Source: Eleusine coracana subsp. coracana (taxonomy: Eukaryota > Streptophyta > Magnoliopsida > Poales > Poaceae). From it: DNA of 64,000 nt. Below the pieces are notes generated by a model. It searched no databases, was not told the origin of the DNA, and saw only the letters and a list, made by a program, of their open reading frames with translations. Of the stretch, positions 23,111 to 35,402 are shown piece after piece (the first letter of the stretch is position 1; the number at the start of each line of letters is the position of its first letter). The DNA lies in contig CM064429.1 in the NCBI GenBank assembly GCA_032690845.1, positions 18,123,013 to 18,187,012 on the forward strand, read 5' to 3'. The translations under genes were made by a program, and so were the position numbers.

Positions 23111-25423
23111 GCACTAGCTAATGGACTTCAAGGACTGTTGATGGAAGATCAACAATGTTTCTAGTTATATCAAGTTGTAAGAGCGGAATTTACAAGATTG
23201 TGCATAAAACCATCAAGTAAGTGCATTCGTTTGGCTGAAACTTTATCCTTCCAACCATGTGCAATCAGATTTTGAGAACTTCATTTGTGTCTTAAGATCA
23301 TCCTTTTCCATTTGCACATGTCCACCTTTCTAAAGCGTGTGTTTTCCTCTCTTCCATCATTTTGTTCTAATGGCCTTTTTGACAAGTCTCTATAAAACCA
23401 AGAAGAACTATCTCTTGATTTGACAATATTCTAAGTTACATTGTTTTGCTAGTTGTTTCCTACCAAGCTACACATAAAACCTTCCACTAAATATTTGTAG
23501 ATAGGATCACTTCTAGTTATTTGGATTGTGAGATTTGTAAGACTAGTATATTGCTCGTGCTAACGCTACGGAATTGACAAAAAAGACAATACAATAAACC
23601 AGCATAATATAAGACACGTATCTAAGAGTCAATAAGAAAAAATTATAAAAATAATAATTACATTGTTAAATACATGACCTCAGGCATACATATACATCAT
23701 ATGTAAAATTATCCTGATACGCTCTACCACAATATTGATTTTCTTGATAAACAAAGAATGTGCTAACTCTCCCTCTCAGCCTCCTCCTTGCCCTTCCACT
23801 CCAGGCAGCAAGCTCAGAACAAAATTATTGAGTGAAAAGAGACACCAGCTGCTCAACAATGGATCAACAGGAGCTTTAACTGAATCACTAGTTTTGATGC
23901 TAATGCACAATGCAATTTAGAACAACAGAATCTGAATGTAATAACAATTGAACTGTTATTTACAGCAAATCAGTGAAACATTTAGATCAGTTGACGAAAC
24001 ACCAGATCAATCAACATATACAGTCAATAATGGAGTACTATGTAACCTTTAGACAGATCTAAAGTGGCAAGCTAGTTAGCCTATCAAAGATTTAAATTGG
24101 CTGAGCCTAACAAAATAGAAGAGATATCTGAAAGAAAAAAAAATTGAGATGGTGGGAAAGATTTGCCATTAAATGTGAAGGCAGGAGAGATGTGCACACA
24201 ATGGCCTCTGCAAGAACCATAAGCAGGTCATCCGGTTCCTACCTCCTAGTGTTGTTGTCAATGCCCTGACACCTCCTAGTGTTCTTTCTTGAGGTACTAT
24301 GAATTTGGGTCCAAAAAAGGCTGAAAGAATCATCATAGATACTTATTGTTACAAAAATTATATTGAACTGCAAAAATAAATTACATCATTGCTAAATAGT
24401 AAAATGTAGTGGTTACCTATGAAAATGCTGAAATTTTAATGCATTTGTAGTTGTCATTTTCGGGATTCCGTCGGCTAGCGCTAGAAAGCTTAGCTTGACA
24501 TGTGCAAACTTGTACTGTACTGAATACTGCAGAGAATAGATTAACCAGTACCTTTAATTCATTATATCATCATTTGCAATGATACTTTTGGTAAACCATC
24601 ATGTATATCTAGCTGAATTACAAAGGGGTGACACAGGTGCTGCATGATTCACTAAGATCTCATCCAATTTCAGTTAAACATAATTAGTTAAAAGGACAAA
24701 ATATAAAATTTTGAACAGCTCAGTGGAAGTACCAACTGTCAGTAGCATTTGTGGTGGCACAAGTTAGATATCAATCGTATCAACTTCCTGTTTGAAATAC
24801 TTGTAAAACCTTTAACACCAATAATTCAAAATAAAAAAGAAACATATTTATGTATTTCATTACCTGTTAAATTTAGTTGGGAGTGTTAGCAGCCTAGCGT
24901 GACCAATATTATTAATCTTGGTTAAAAATATGCTTTATCATCGTAAGAAAGTGCATTATTCATTAAGCCATAGAAGCAACTTTTTGGTTTCAGATACATA
25001 AAACCAGATCTTATTTGTCTTATTGTAAAAAAAATATTTCATTGTCTAATACATTGAACTACTGAAAATGCTGACAGTACAACTAAACAACCTCAGCTAC
25101 ACACTTTCTCTGCATCCACGATAAGTCAAGTGATCAGAGGCATTCTACAGGCAGGCAAGACCCTATTGCTCCACATTTATTATGTTGAGCTCATCCATCC
25201 CTTTTATTTGCCCAAGCTGTATTATTAGTCAAAGATAAATTTGTTATCAGTCATTCTAAGCCTACAGGCGACTGATGGGGAACGAACGACTGAAACAAAA
25301 GAACTGCAGACGGCTTATAGATGGCTAGTTGGCTAGTTTTCAGAAGCGGTGGCGTGCTGATTCAGATGGTAAATAGATTACTCGCAAGAAAACAGAAGTG
25401 CTGAAACCAGATTTCACCTCAGG
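23111..25423. other. AT-rich sequence, no gene recognised
   Basis: No long open frame, splice-supported coding region, RNA gene or clear element end was seen. Near 23550 the phrase tattgctcgtgctaacgctacgg looks like a degraded repeat seen widely in grass intergenic DNA. The sequence from about 25261 may be a separate fragment, and Transposase_32-like coding homology begins abruptly at 25424. Confidence 0.4.
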
Positions 25424-27058
25424 AATGGAGCAGTATTTTGACTACATGCCCGGACTAGCAGAGTTAGTCACCACCCCCTACAGGTACAGAGAGGACATAG
25501 TGCTAGAGTTCTATGCCTCACTTTGGGTAGCCAGAGATCACTAAGAGATCAGGTTTATGTTCAGAGGAGAGCCCCAACATCTGAGCAGACAGGACCATAT
25601 TGCTGCACTTGGCCTGATAGCCTCAGACACACAGCTGTACATGAGTGCCTACGGAGACTGGGCTCCACCCTGCAGACCACAGGGAGGGATGTTACCTCCG
25701 AACGACATGGTGTCTATATCTTTTCAGCCACCTCACACGCCAGGGTTTGACAGACGCCTGCAAGATTCACTATTGAGGGGAAGGTTGTCAGAGCGATAGT
25801 CACTAAGACTATCATTCCCAGGTTGGGGTACAGGGAGGAGTTCACTCTGCCACACCAGTGGGTCGTTTCAGCTATGCTTCACAGATAGACTTTTGACTTG
25901 ATAGACCTGATGATCACTGAGATGGAGGAGATTATATCTGAGAGGGTTGGAGAACATTACTTGGTCTATGCACCGTACATCTGTTATCTCCTGAGGAGAC
26001 TTGGACTAGTGACAAAGGAGCAGTACGAGGCTTTCCCTGAGGTTACCACCACCTACACTCCACGCGTACTCAAACGATCACAGTCTACCTCTAGCCAGCA
26101 GACGGACGAGCAAGAGTCACCTCCAATCACTCACAAGCAGGAGGCATATCCAGAGGCGGTGATTCCTGAGTTAGGCACTGTAGGAGGACCACCGTAGCTG
26201 GCAGTTTCTGAGACTGTTCATGCCTCCACTATTGCGGCATTAGCAAGACGCCTGGATGACCTCATCCAGAGCACTACTCACGAGAGGCGACAGATCATGG
26301 ACATACTAAGGATGCACTCCGACCAGCAGCAGCAGATGAAGATGATGACTCTTCTGATGAGTCAGATGTCACAGCTGACACATGGATAGGTGAGCCAGCA
26401 GGTCGGAGTCCCTACTCTTTAGCAGCTTCAGCGGCTCCCGCCACAGAGAGGCCCCTTCACGACGATGATGATGGTGCAGTCTAGCAGCAGCGCGCCTTCA
26501 CAATCTGGGGAGTTTTAGATAGGGGGAGCAGGACAGACTTTCTCACTTTCACAATTCTCCCCGTTGTCCAGTTTCTTGATGTCTGCGCTATTTTCTTCAC
26601 CTACATAGTTTATAGCTCCACAGATGGTCGTACCTTCTATGTCTACTCTTCAGCTGCCAGTCAGGAGTCTGGTATTTTCTGAGATTGTCCATACCACTCA
26701 GGCAGCCCCACAGACAGAGTCAGCTACTACCTCCACTCCACCTTCTTTTGCGATAGACTCTACCCTTGTCGCACCTCAGATAGCAGAGGATCTAGTCCGT
26801 GGAGGTTTCTCCCAGGAGGATGTGGTCGACCTTAGTCTCCTTCGGGCGTCTGTTGCGTAGGAGACTGCCACTATCCCAGGGAGAGCTGAGGGGAGAGAGT
26901 CCAAGTCACCAGAGGATCTTACGTACTTCGAGCAGCTTGACACTCAGGTGGCAGAGACCCAGGCAGAGAAGCAAGATCTGACATTGGAGCAGCCTAGGGC
27001 AGAGTCTTCAGAGGACATTGCTGCACCACCACCCCCTTTGACCTCGAGCGTTCAATAG
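25424..27058 (+). pseudogene. Transposase_32-like 'putative plant transposon protein' gene, copy A, 5'-truncated
   Basis: The frame begins within MEQYFDYMPGLAELV and continues through YREDIVLEFYASLWVARDH, FMFRGEPQHLSRQDHIAALGLIAS and further blocks to the stop before 27059. Stops and frame changes occur, for example at 25541, 25796 and 26198. The middle is Gln- and Met-rich (RQIMDILRMHSDQQQQMKMM), and the C-part is Ser/Thr/Pro-rich and acidic. The FYASL and RG blocks resemble the plant Transposase_32 family, whose activity is unknown. The 5' quarter found in copy B is absent here. The gene is followed by a purine tract-like aaaaggggagaag at 27087 and by the Copia LTR at 27550. Confidence 0.6.
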
Positions 27059-27549
27059 TTTTCCCTCTCTTTTTGGTGCTTGTTGCCAAAAGGGGAGAAG
27101 TCATATAGGCTAGAGGGAGTGTGGCTTGTGTTGAAATCGAGAGACAGTAGCTTTTATCTAGGGAGTATACATGGTTTTGGATAGGAGATACATTTGGATC
27201 TTATTTTGTGAGTTTTATCGTGATGTTCGTGGATTTTGATGAGTCATGGTTTTCACTTGATTGCCTTTTGACTTGTCATGATCTCACTTGGTTTATTTTC
27301 ATACGCATTGGCTTGTGTTTCTTTTCTGTATCCTATATGCTTGTGTATCCATGATGATGATTGCTTGCTTTTAATTGTCTTGCATGTTTCATGCTATCAT
27401 GTTGCATATCATCATCCATGCTTTGCATTGCATATCCTTATGCTATCTTAATTATCACCTAACATGACACGCATGAATATCATTTAGAGTGTGCCTTCTC
27501 TCTTTTTACTCTTTAGCTCTTGATGATGCTTGATTTGAGTAGGACCTGT

Positions 27550-29453
27550 TGAAAGGATCGAGTGACCGAGAGGGGGGGTGAATCAGGAACTCAAACTATG
27601 TATCTAATTTGCCAATTACTGAAACCGACCACTCAAACAACTCCTACACAATTCTAGTGGTGACCGCACTAACAAGATAACCCTATGAAAGGAAAGACAA
27701 CCTAAGCATACTAGTGGATCACACACGAGGCAAAGCAACTCCTATGCAAGCTAGTAAACAAGAACACACGGAAGCACACAACAAGCTAGCAAAGGAGCCT
27801 ACTCATGCAAAGCTACTAGATCACCAAGTATAAGATATGCACACAGGCATGAGTAGCACAATACATACTAGGCTGATCAATCAAGCCAAAGCAACTCCTA
27901 TACATGCTAGTGATCAAGTGAAAGCTAAGCACAACTAGCAAGTAGAGAACCCTATTCATGCAACTATACAAGGTAACCAACTAGAGCAAGGTAAGCACAC
28001 AAGCATGAATAACACGGTATGTAAATATGAAAGGTAAAGGCATCAAAGTAAGGAGCCGAGTAAGAGATGGCTCATGATATTTTTTTCCCGATGTCTGGAA
28101 AGGATGGCGCCTTCCCCTACTCCTCGTTGGACCACACCCGCCGGAGTACCAGTCCCTCCCACCACCAAGTGAAGTTCTCGCACACGAGCTCGTAATCACT
28201 CCCAGAGTGAAGACACAGTTGCGTCACTGCTGCCACCAAGGCAGAAGCTTGCCTCTCTCAAGAACTTTCCAGACTTCCCGAGCCGACACGGGCGCTCACT
28301 AGCTATGCCTCTTTCACCGGCGGGCTCAAACTGGGTACAAACGTGTGACGGCCTTCACAACCAATCACGATAGAGTCGATCACTGATACCTAACCGGTCT
28401 AGGTCTCACCATAGACTAAGATTAATGACCTAGATCACACCCTCGTGGACACCCTAGTCCTAGATGTGCATAGAAACTCAAGTTACTCTCAAGATATCCA
28501 ATATCCTCTCCTAGTGCTCCTAACTTTTCCTCATGGCTCTAACCAAATGCTCCAAGGTATTCCACTAGCCAAGAGAGGTCTCCAAGACTCCAGCAACGAG
28601 GTTATATAGGCTTCCAACCTTCAACTTGCCGTTGCTCCACGAAATCACCCTTCTAGACCTGCTGATCGGACTGTCCGGTCACTGCCATACCGGACCGTCC
28701 GGTCTCTCTATAACGGCTCTCCAGAATTGCCAACTCTCTGTACTCAGGTGATTCCCATGCTGACTGGACCATTCGGTCACTTCCGTCTCTCTCCATTCCA
28801 GAGAGCACTCATTTTCTGCACCTTCTGTCCCAAGCCACTTCCATATAGACCGGATCGTCCGGTCTGCTGACCGTACCATTCGAACAGTATGGGCCTTCAT
28901 GCTGACAGAATCCTCACAGACTGCTCTCTGATCTCCTAGTGACCATACAGTCCAGTCTCCAGTGACCCCTCTGTCCGGTCACTCTATCCAGAAGCTGAAA
29001 CTTCTCGTCCTCGCTTGACTTTGTTTCCCGGCTTCTCCGAACAGCTCCTTGGCTTCTCCACTGTCACCTAGTGCCTGTGATTTCGCTGAGCATCCATGCA
29101 CATCACTGACTAGCATGACCTAAAGAGACATGACCTAGACCACCTTGATAGAGCAGTTTTTCCTATGGACTCAAAGCCCTAACAACTAGACAAGTGTTCC
29201 CAACACTTGCTCCATAGCTTGTCCTTAGCTTTGATCCATCTCCATCAACCGTTGGACTCCATCAAGCTTATCAAGCCTCCATGCTTGTGGTCATTGTCAT
29301 CCATTGCCAAGGCAACCATATACAATCATCAAAGAGTGGAAAAGGTTTCCTACACGCACAACACTAGTGTAGGTATTAGTCATATTTCATGTTTGTCATT
29401 CATCACCAAAATATTCATACCTTAGGGTGACCTCAATGGTCATGATCTTTACA
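27550..29453 (-). repeat. 3' LTR of the Copia element (1904 bp)
   Basis: In plus orientation it runs from tgaaaggatcgag to gatctttaca. A second copy is the solo LTR 37714-37892 plus 50610-52347. It contains an array of GACCGGAC-N-GTCCGGTC-type palindromes at about 28660-28985. Confidence 0.85.
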
Positions 29454-30612
29454 ATCTCCCCCTTTTAGTGATGGATGACAACCATTACTTATGATGATCC
29501 AAAACGAACGAGCCCCGAAGGAATAAGAAGGAAGGGACAAAAGACTCGAATGAAACAAGGAACCAAGAGAAAAGAAAGGTTTTAAAATTACCTTGGTCCT
29601 TACCTTGGAAGTAGTCTCCCCCTTAGAATGTGCTCGGTATTGAGGGAAAACTACCCAATCATGTAGCGCACTAGAAGTTGAGCTTGAGTTAAATTTTGTG
29701 TTCGTCATGGTGTCGCGGTAGTTGATCTTGTTGATGTAGACACGCACCATAGGCATAGATGTTCATGTCAGTGTAGATGTTCATTGTCATGATCTTCATA
29801 TGTACTTCAAGTGAACATGCACCATTGTCTTCATGTTCTTCTCATCCATCTTCTTTTGATCTTCATGTCCTCCTCCCCTTTGTAATTCTTTCAATATTGA
29901 CTTAGCTTATGGATCTTCATGTTCTTCTCCCCCTTTGTCACCTATCACCAAAAACCACAAACCAAATACAAAACACAAGAGAACCAAAGAGCAAATAATA
30001 GATGGCAAGAGTTAGGAAACTGCCCCTTTCATGGTGCTCCTCCTTGGTCACGATGGTGTTCCAACATAGCTCCCCCTACACACATGACTCAACAAAATAT
30101 TTTCTCAAGTATGCAATGGTTAGTCATTAGTGTGATGGGAATGTATCAGCCACTTGTTTTTGAGCCGTGTGAGTAGAATTAACCTCGGAGCTCGTTTGAA
30201 CATGACTCAATGGGCATGAAGCACAAAGATCACTATATGATCATCTAGAGGGTCATATATTTACATTATAAATAAGCAACTCCCCCTAGAAACATGCTTG
30301 GAAGCATGTAAGTATCACAATGCGAGAATGCATGAATGCAAAGAATGTAAATGCAACAAGTATACAAATGCATGATGCGGTGCTAAAAGAAAGAGAGAGA
30401 AGGGCTACAAACCAAAGTGCCAGCGACGAGTTGTTTCCTGCTCGAGCTTACTCACAATGGACCATTCCTCAAAGCCTTGGGCATACCATGAACCACCTTC
30501 CCAAGCTTAACCCATGTCCATTGCTATCTCAAGGAGGTCCGAAGTTGACCTACAAGAAGAAAAGAAACAAGCACAAAAAAAAGACACAAACAACAAAACA
30601 AACAAAGGAAGG
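29454..30612 (-). other. Copia 3' internal non-coding region with polypurine tract
   Basis: On the minus strand it ends in a purine tract against the LTR. The sequence near 29462-29520 reappears, inverted and diverged, at 52353-52461 next to the 3' LTR of the Transposase_32 element. No credible coding frame was seen. Confidence 0.6.
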
Positions 30613-33600
30613 CTATACATATTTATAAGAGACAAGCTTGAGGGTTACTCCTGTGAAGTTTGAAAGGTCGAGAACATTGAGTTCTCCCCTAAGCTTGTTG
30701 AAGGTCTTCTCATCGAGTGGCTTGGTGAAGATATCCACCAATTGTTCATGAGTTCGCATACTCACCAATTCAATGTCCTTCTTCTCAACATGGTCTCTTA
30801 TGAAATGATGCTTGACTTGAATATGCTTTGCATGACCATGCTCTCCAGTTTTGAGAGCCATTTTGATTGTCGCATCACTATCATAATATAATGCCATTTG
30901 AGTGAAGTTGAGACCATTATCTAAGAGAGTTTGCCTCATGTAGAGAAGTTGAGCACAACATGCTCCTGCTGCCATATACTCTGCTTCGGCTGTAGATAGA
31001 GCCACCGAGTTTTGCTTCTTTGAGCTCCAAGATACAAGTGATCTTATAAGAAATTGGCAACCTCTCGATATGCTCTTTCTATTTACTTTGCATCCCATGA
31101 AGTACGAATATGAATACCCAAGTAACTCAAAGCTTGTTCCTCTAGGATACCATAATCCTATGGTGGGTGTGTACTTGAGGTATCTAAGTATCCTCCTCAC
31201 GGCCTTCAAGTGTGATTCCTTTAGTTTTGCTTGGTAGCGTACGCACAAGCACACACTAAACATGATGTCCGGTCTTCAGGCGGTGAGATAGAGCAAAGAA
31301 CCAATCATTGATCTATAGAGCTTGAAGCCATTGTGTGAGGCATAGGCAAGTAAGATCCAAATAGCTTCAAGACGGGCCATGGGAGCAAATGTTTCTTAAA
31401 AGTCAATACCCGCCACTTGAGAATAACCCTTAGCCACTAGGTGAGCCTTGTTCTTGATAATGGCTCCTTTCTCATCTTGTTTATTCTTGAAGACCCTCTT
31501 GGTGCCAACAATATTATGATTCTTGGGCCTCTCAACAAGTTTCCACACTTTACACCTCTTGAAGTTGTTCAACTCTTCTTGCATAGCAATTACCCACTTG
31601 TGATCATCCATAGCTTCATCAATGGTTGTGGGCTCAATCATAGAGACGAAGGAGAAGTTCTCAATTGCAACATTTGCCTCATCAAGATTTTCTTCACTCA
31701 CATAGTTGGGCTTGTATTGATTCCTCCTTGTCCTAACTCCTTGAGATGGACTCTCAATGATCAAGTCACGTGAATGATCCTTGTTGGTAGCTTTGGGTCT
31801 AGGAAGAGATTCTTCTTGAATGGGAGGAGATCTAGGTGAAGTATCATGAGCATCATGGATTGCTTGCTCTCTAGAGATATGAGTGTATTGGATTCTTAGT
31901 GAGGTGGGGGAATCATTCATATGCTTTCTTCTTTTGGAACTAGAGCTTGGAGTGGATGAGGGGTTGTCATGTGAAGAGCTTGGAGAAGTGGCTTGAGGTG
32001 AGGTATGTGGGGAGGCTTGTGGCTCACTTATCACTTAGGTTTCCTCATGGGTAGGTCGATGCACTCTCAATGAATCTTGGGAGGAGCTAGTGGGTGTGTC
32101 AATGGTATCTTGGGTTGGTTCTTACACCTCAGAGGATGAGGTTGGTTGAGGTGGTGGAGTAGAGGGCTCACCATTATCATCATCATTGGCCTCATGAGGT
32201 AAAACCTCGCCCACGGGCATGTTCCTCAAAGCTTCCCTCATGGGTTCATCTCTAATGTTCACTTCAAGAAATTCATCTCCCTTCTGAGAACCATTTGACT
32301 CATCAAATTGCACATCAAAGGATTCTTCCGCATAACATGTGGCTGAGTTGTAGACCCTATATGCCTTAGAAGTCCCTGAGTACCCAACAAGAATGCCTTC
32401 ATCCGTTCTAGTCTCAAACTTCCCTCGTTTCCTCCTCTTCTTGAGAATGTATCATGTGCAGCCAAAGACCCAAAAATAGGAAACATTCGATTTCCGTCCA
32501 ACCAATAGCTCATTGGGTGTCTTCTTCAATAGCCGGTGGAGATATACATGGTTGGAACTGTAGCAAGATGTGTTGATTGCTTCAGCCCAAAACCTCTCAT
32601 GAGTTCCATGCTCATCTAGCATAGCACGAGCAAGAGTGATGAGTGTCTTGTTCTTCCTCTCCACTACTCTATTCTGCTCAGGAGTATATGTAGCGGAGAA
32701 TTCATGCTTGATCCCCTTCTTGTCACAATACTCCTCCATTATTGTGTTCTTGAACTCTGTCCCATTTTCACTCCATATCTTCACAATGCTAGCCTTGAAT
32801 TCATTCTTTGCTCTCCTTGCAAACTTTCTGAAGATATCACTTGCTTGACACTTGTCCACAAGAAAGAAGGTTCAAGTGTATCTCGTGAAGTAATCCACAA
32901 TCACCAAGCAATATAGATTGCCTCCTAGACTCTTGTAATGTGTTGGCCCAAACAAGTCCATGTGCAAGAGCTCTAGAGGATGAGATGTAGACATGAAAGA
33001 CTTGGTGGGATGTGAAGATGCAACTTGCTTTCCAGCCTGACAAGCACTGCACAATCTATCCCTCTGAAAGGTCACATCCTTGATTCCTTCAACTAGGTTC
33101 CTCTTGACCAGTTTTCTGAGCTGATTCATTCCAACGTGTGCAAATCTTCTATGCCACAACCATCCCTTAGTTACCTTGGTGAATAGGCAAGTACTTGGCG
33201 GCATGTTGCTTGATTTGAAGTCTGTGACATACAAGTTCCTATGCCTTACTCCATGAAACACTAGCCCTTTCTTTGCATTTTCAATCATTGCACCATCCTC
33301 ATCAAATGTGCACTTGAATCCCATGTCACGGAGCTAATAAATCGATAGGAGGTTGAAATTGAGGGTTTCCACAAGAAAAACCTTGGAGAGATGGAGGTCC
33401 TCTATGATGGCCACCTTGCATGAGCCTCTAACTCTCCCTTTTGAGTTGTCCCCAAAAGTCATCTTCTCACTATCTTTGTCTTTATCAATGTTGGTGAACA
33501 TGGTTGGCTTACCGGTCATATGTTGGGTGCACCCACTATCAAGTATCCAGTGGGTACCTCCACTCTTGTAGTTGATCCTGGTAGTAGCCATAAGACAAGC

Positions 33601-33627
33601 ACTAGAGGATGAAGGGTTAGTATCCAA
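30613..33627 (-). pseudogene. Copia pol: protease, integrase, reverse transcriptase (core deleted), RNase H
   Basis: Read downwards. The protease active site is WILDSGCTQHMTG (about 33510-33550). The integrase zinc region has WHRRFAHVGMNQL and CSACQAGKQ, and its core begins HMDLFGPTHYKS. The second catalytic Asp reads Glu (WSENGTEF for the usual SDNG), while the Glu in RVVERKNKTL is kept. After a low-complexity linker, RT begins with VWKLVERPKNHNIVGTKRVF. At about 31318 reading passes directly from LLAYASHNGFKL to YRSMIGSLLYLT, so some 200 residues of RT including YVDD are missing. RNase H is good (VSWSSKKQNSVALSTAEAEY, then MRTHEQLVDIFTKPL). There are several stops and frame changes. Enzymatically dead. 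Confidence 0.88.
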
Positions 33628-33722
33628 AGCATTACTTAATTTATCTTCACTAACCTCATCACGTCAAATGAGACCATCCTCATAATTAGGGATTCTTGCA
33701 ATCTCTTCATGAAGTCTTCTCC

Positions 33723-35015
33723 TTATAGGATGGTTGGGAGCATGATACCTCCAATGACCAAAACCATCCCCCATATGCACATTGTTGAGGTCGATGTAGT
33801 AGTGGGAGGGTCGTGAAGTCCAGTGATGTGCTCAAGCACGTGTCCCACTTGTGTGTGAAGCACAAGTATCATCTCCATCGCTCTCTTAATTGAGAGCTCA
33901 TGCCTTCTGTTGATTACCTCCTCAAGTAAGAAACCCCTCTCAGGAGTTGTGATTTGCAAGAGGAGCCTATCAATCACTTCATATGATGGGATCCTCTGAA
34001 GACCTTTGAAGGAGTTTATCCTACACACAAGATCATAAATGCTCAAGAGTGTCTCACAAAGGTCATTATTCAGATTTCTCACAAATTGATCAAATTGAAA
34101 GAAGAGATCCTGTTGTTGAGCTCGACGAAGATGCCAAAGTCGATCTTGTGGTGGAGGAGGCAGAGGCGTCGGAGCCGTATTGGTGAGATTGATCATCTCA
34201 AATGATCATGTGAGCATTGTGGTCGACGCCCCTCTCACACCAATGCTTGGTCCACCCAAAGTGCTTGAAGTAGAACTTAGAATGGCACTTGAGGTAGAGC
34301 TTGATGAAGCGCCTGATGAAGAGCTCGATGTAGGTCTTCATCCGAAGGGGTTGTAGAAGCTGTTGCAAGGCAATCTTGTTGAGGGGTCAAAGAAGTTTGA
34401 GCTCGAAGCTACTTCTTTCCCTTTGCTTGATGATGCTCTATTATTTGCCTTGAATGTCTTCTTCCCCGTCAAGCTTGCGGTGATCTCCTCAACGGAAAGG
34501 TTCTTGTTCATGATGAGATCAAGGGTGATGTAGAGGAGCTTGCTGCTAGGGAGCAAGGTGAGGATCTTCTCGACAATCAATAACGTGGGAAGCTCAAAAG
34601 TAGTTGCTCCAATCCTGTCAATAATACCTCACAAGCGAATAAGAGTGTCAAGTAAGTCCTTATTCTCATTAGCACGAAAAGTAAAGAACTCCTCAACAAG
34701 TGAATCACTAGCATGATCAATAAAAGGCTCACAAGCATCATCAGTACTAGTCATGCTAGAGGAGCAAGCAAGATCAAGAGACACATCATTATCATTCATC
34801 ACAATAGGCACACTAGCAGAGAAACCTATCAAATCATCACTAGTAGGATCTAGGCACTCACTAGAACTAGGCACATTCACACAATCATCATCATAAACAT
34901 GATCATCGGTAAAGGTATTGGCAAAGTCCACAAGAGTATCCATCAACTCATCCGGAACCATGGTATTTAGGTAGCTTTTCAAGCGATCCTTCCATGTACC
35001 ATGATCCGGCCCCAA
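33723..35015 (-). pseudogene. Copia gag-like region, degenerate
   Basis: Three frames on the minus strand (34629-35015, 34338-34580, 33723-34196) lie between the primer-binding site and protease, where gag belongs. They contain MNKNLSVEEITASLTGKK and an acidic, Ser/Asp-rich segment. No CCHC knuckle was recognised, so gag is assigned by position. Frames are broken by stops and shifts. Confidence 0.45.
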
Positions 35016-35068
35016 ATGACATGATATCCCAACTCAATACGGTTAAGCCCTATAATGAGCACTTCGTC

Positions 35069-35077
35069 CTGATACCA
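35069..35077 (-). other. Primer-binding site of the Copia element (tRNA-Met type)
   Basis: tggtatcag on the minus strand, two bases inside the LTR start at 35080. Confidence 0.75.
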
Positions 35078-35079
35078 CT

Positions 35080-35176
35080 TGAAAGGATCGAGTGACCGAG
35101 AGAGGGGTGAATCATGAACTATACCTAATTTGCCAATTACTAAAACCAACCACTCAAACAACTCCTACACAATTCC
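35080..35176 (-). repeat. 5' LTR remnant of the Copia element
   Basis: It matches 27550 onwards for 97 bp (tgaaaggatcgagtgaccga...) and stops at cacaattcc, where unrelated sequence begins. Confidence 0.85.
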
Positions 35177-35402
35177 CTAAGTCAGAAAAAGCCAGACGGG
35201 TTGCACAACATCTCGATGTTGTGGGGCGATCATGCAGGACACCTGGTTCTATGTTGATCTCAAAGAGACAGCCCGACACTAAGGGCCAGGGCCTTAAGAG
35301 GAGCAGGAGGGGACAACAGCCCTAGAGCCATACACGGGGATTCAAGCCCTAGCTTGGGCGTAGGGTACTCTAGCCCCTCGCCGAAGAGGTTTGTTGAGAA
35401 CT

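Larger units (their letters stand above)
27550..35176 (-). mobile_element. Ty1/Copia retrotransposon, defective, 5' LTR truncated
   Basis: The minus-strand element has its 3' LTR at the left (27550-29453), a polypurine tract (aaaagggggagat on the minus strand, 29454-29466), and pol in the Copia order protease, integrase, reverse transcriptase, RNase H. A gag-like region, a primer-binding site (35069-35077) and the last 97 bp of the 5' LTR (35080-35176) follow. The 5' LTR is cut at 35176, where upstream sequence of Transposase_32 copy B starts abruptly. The structure is otherwise that of a complete 7.6-kb element with an internal RT deletion. Confidence 0.85.
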
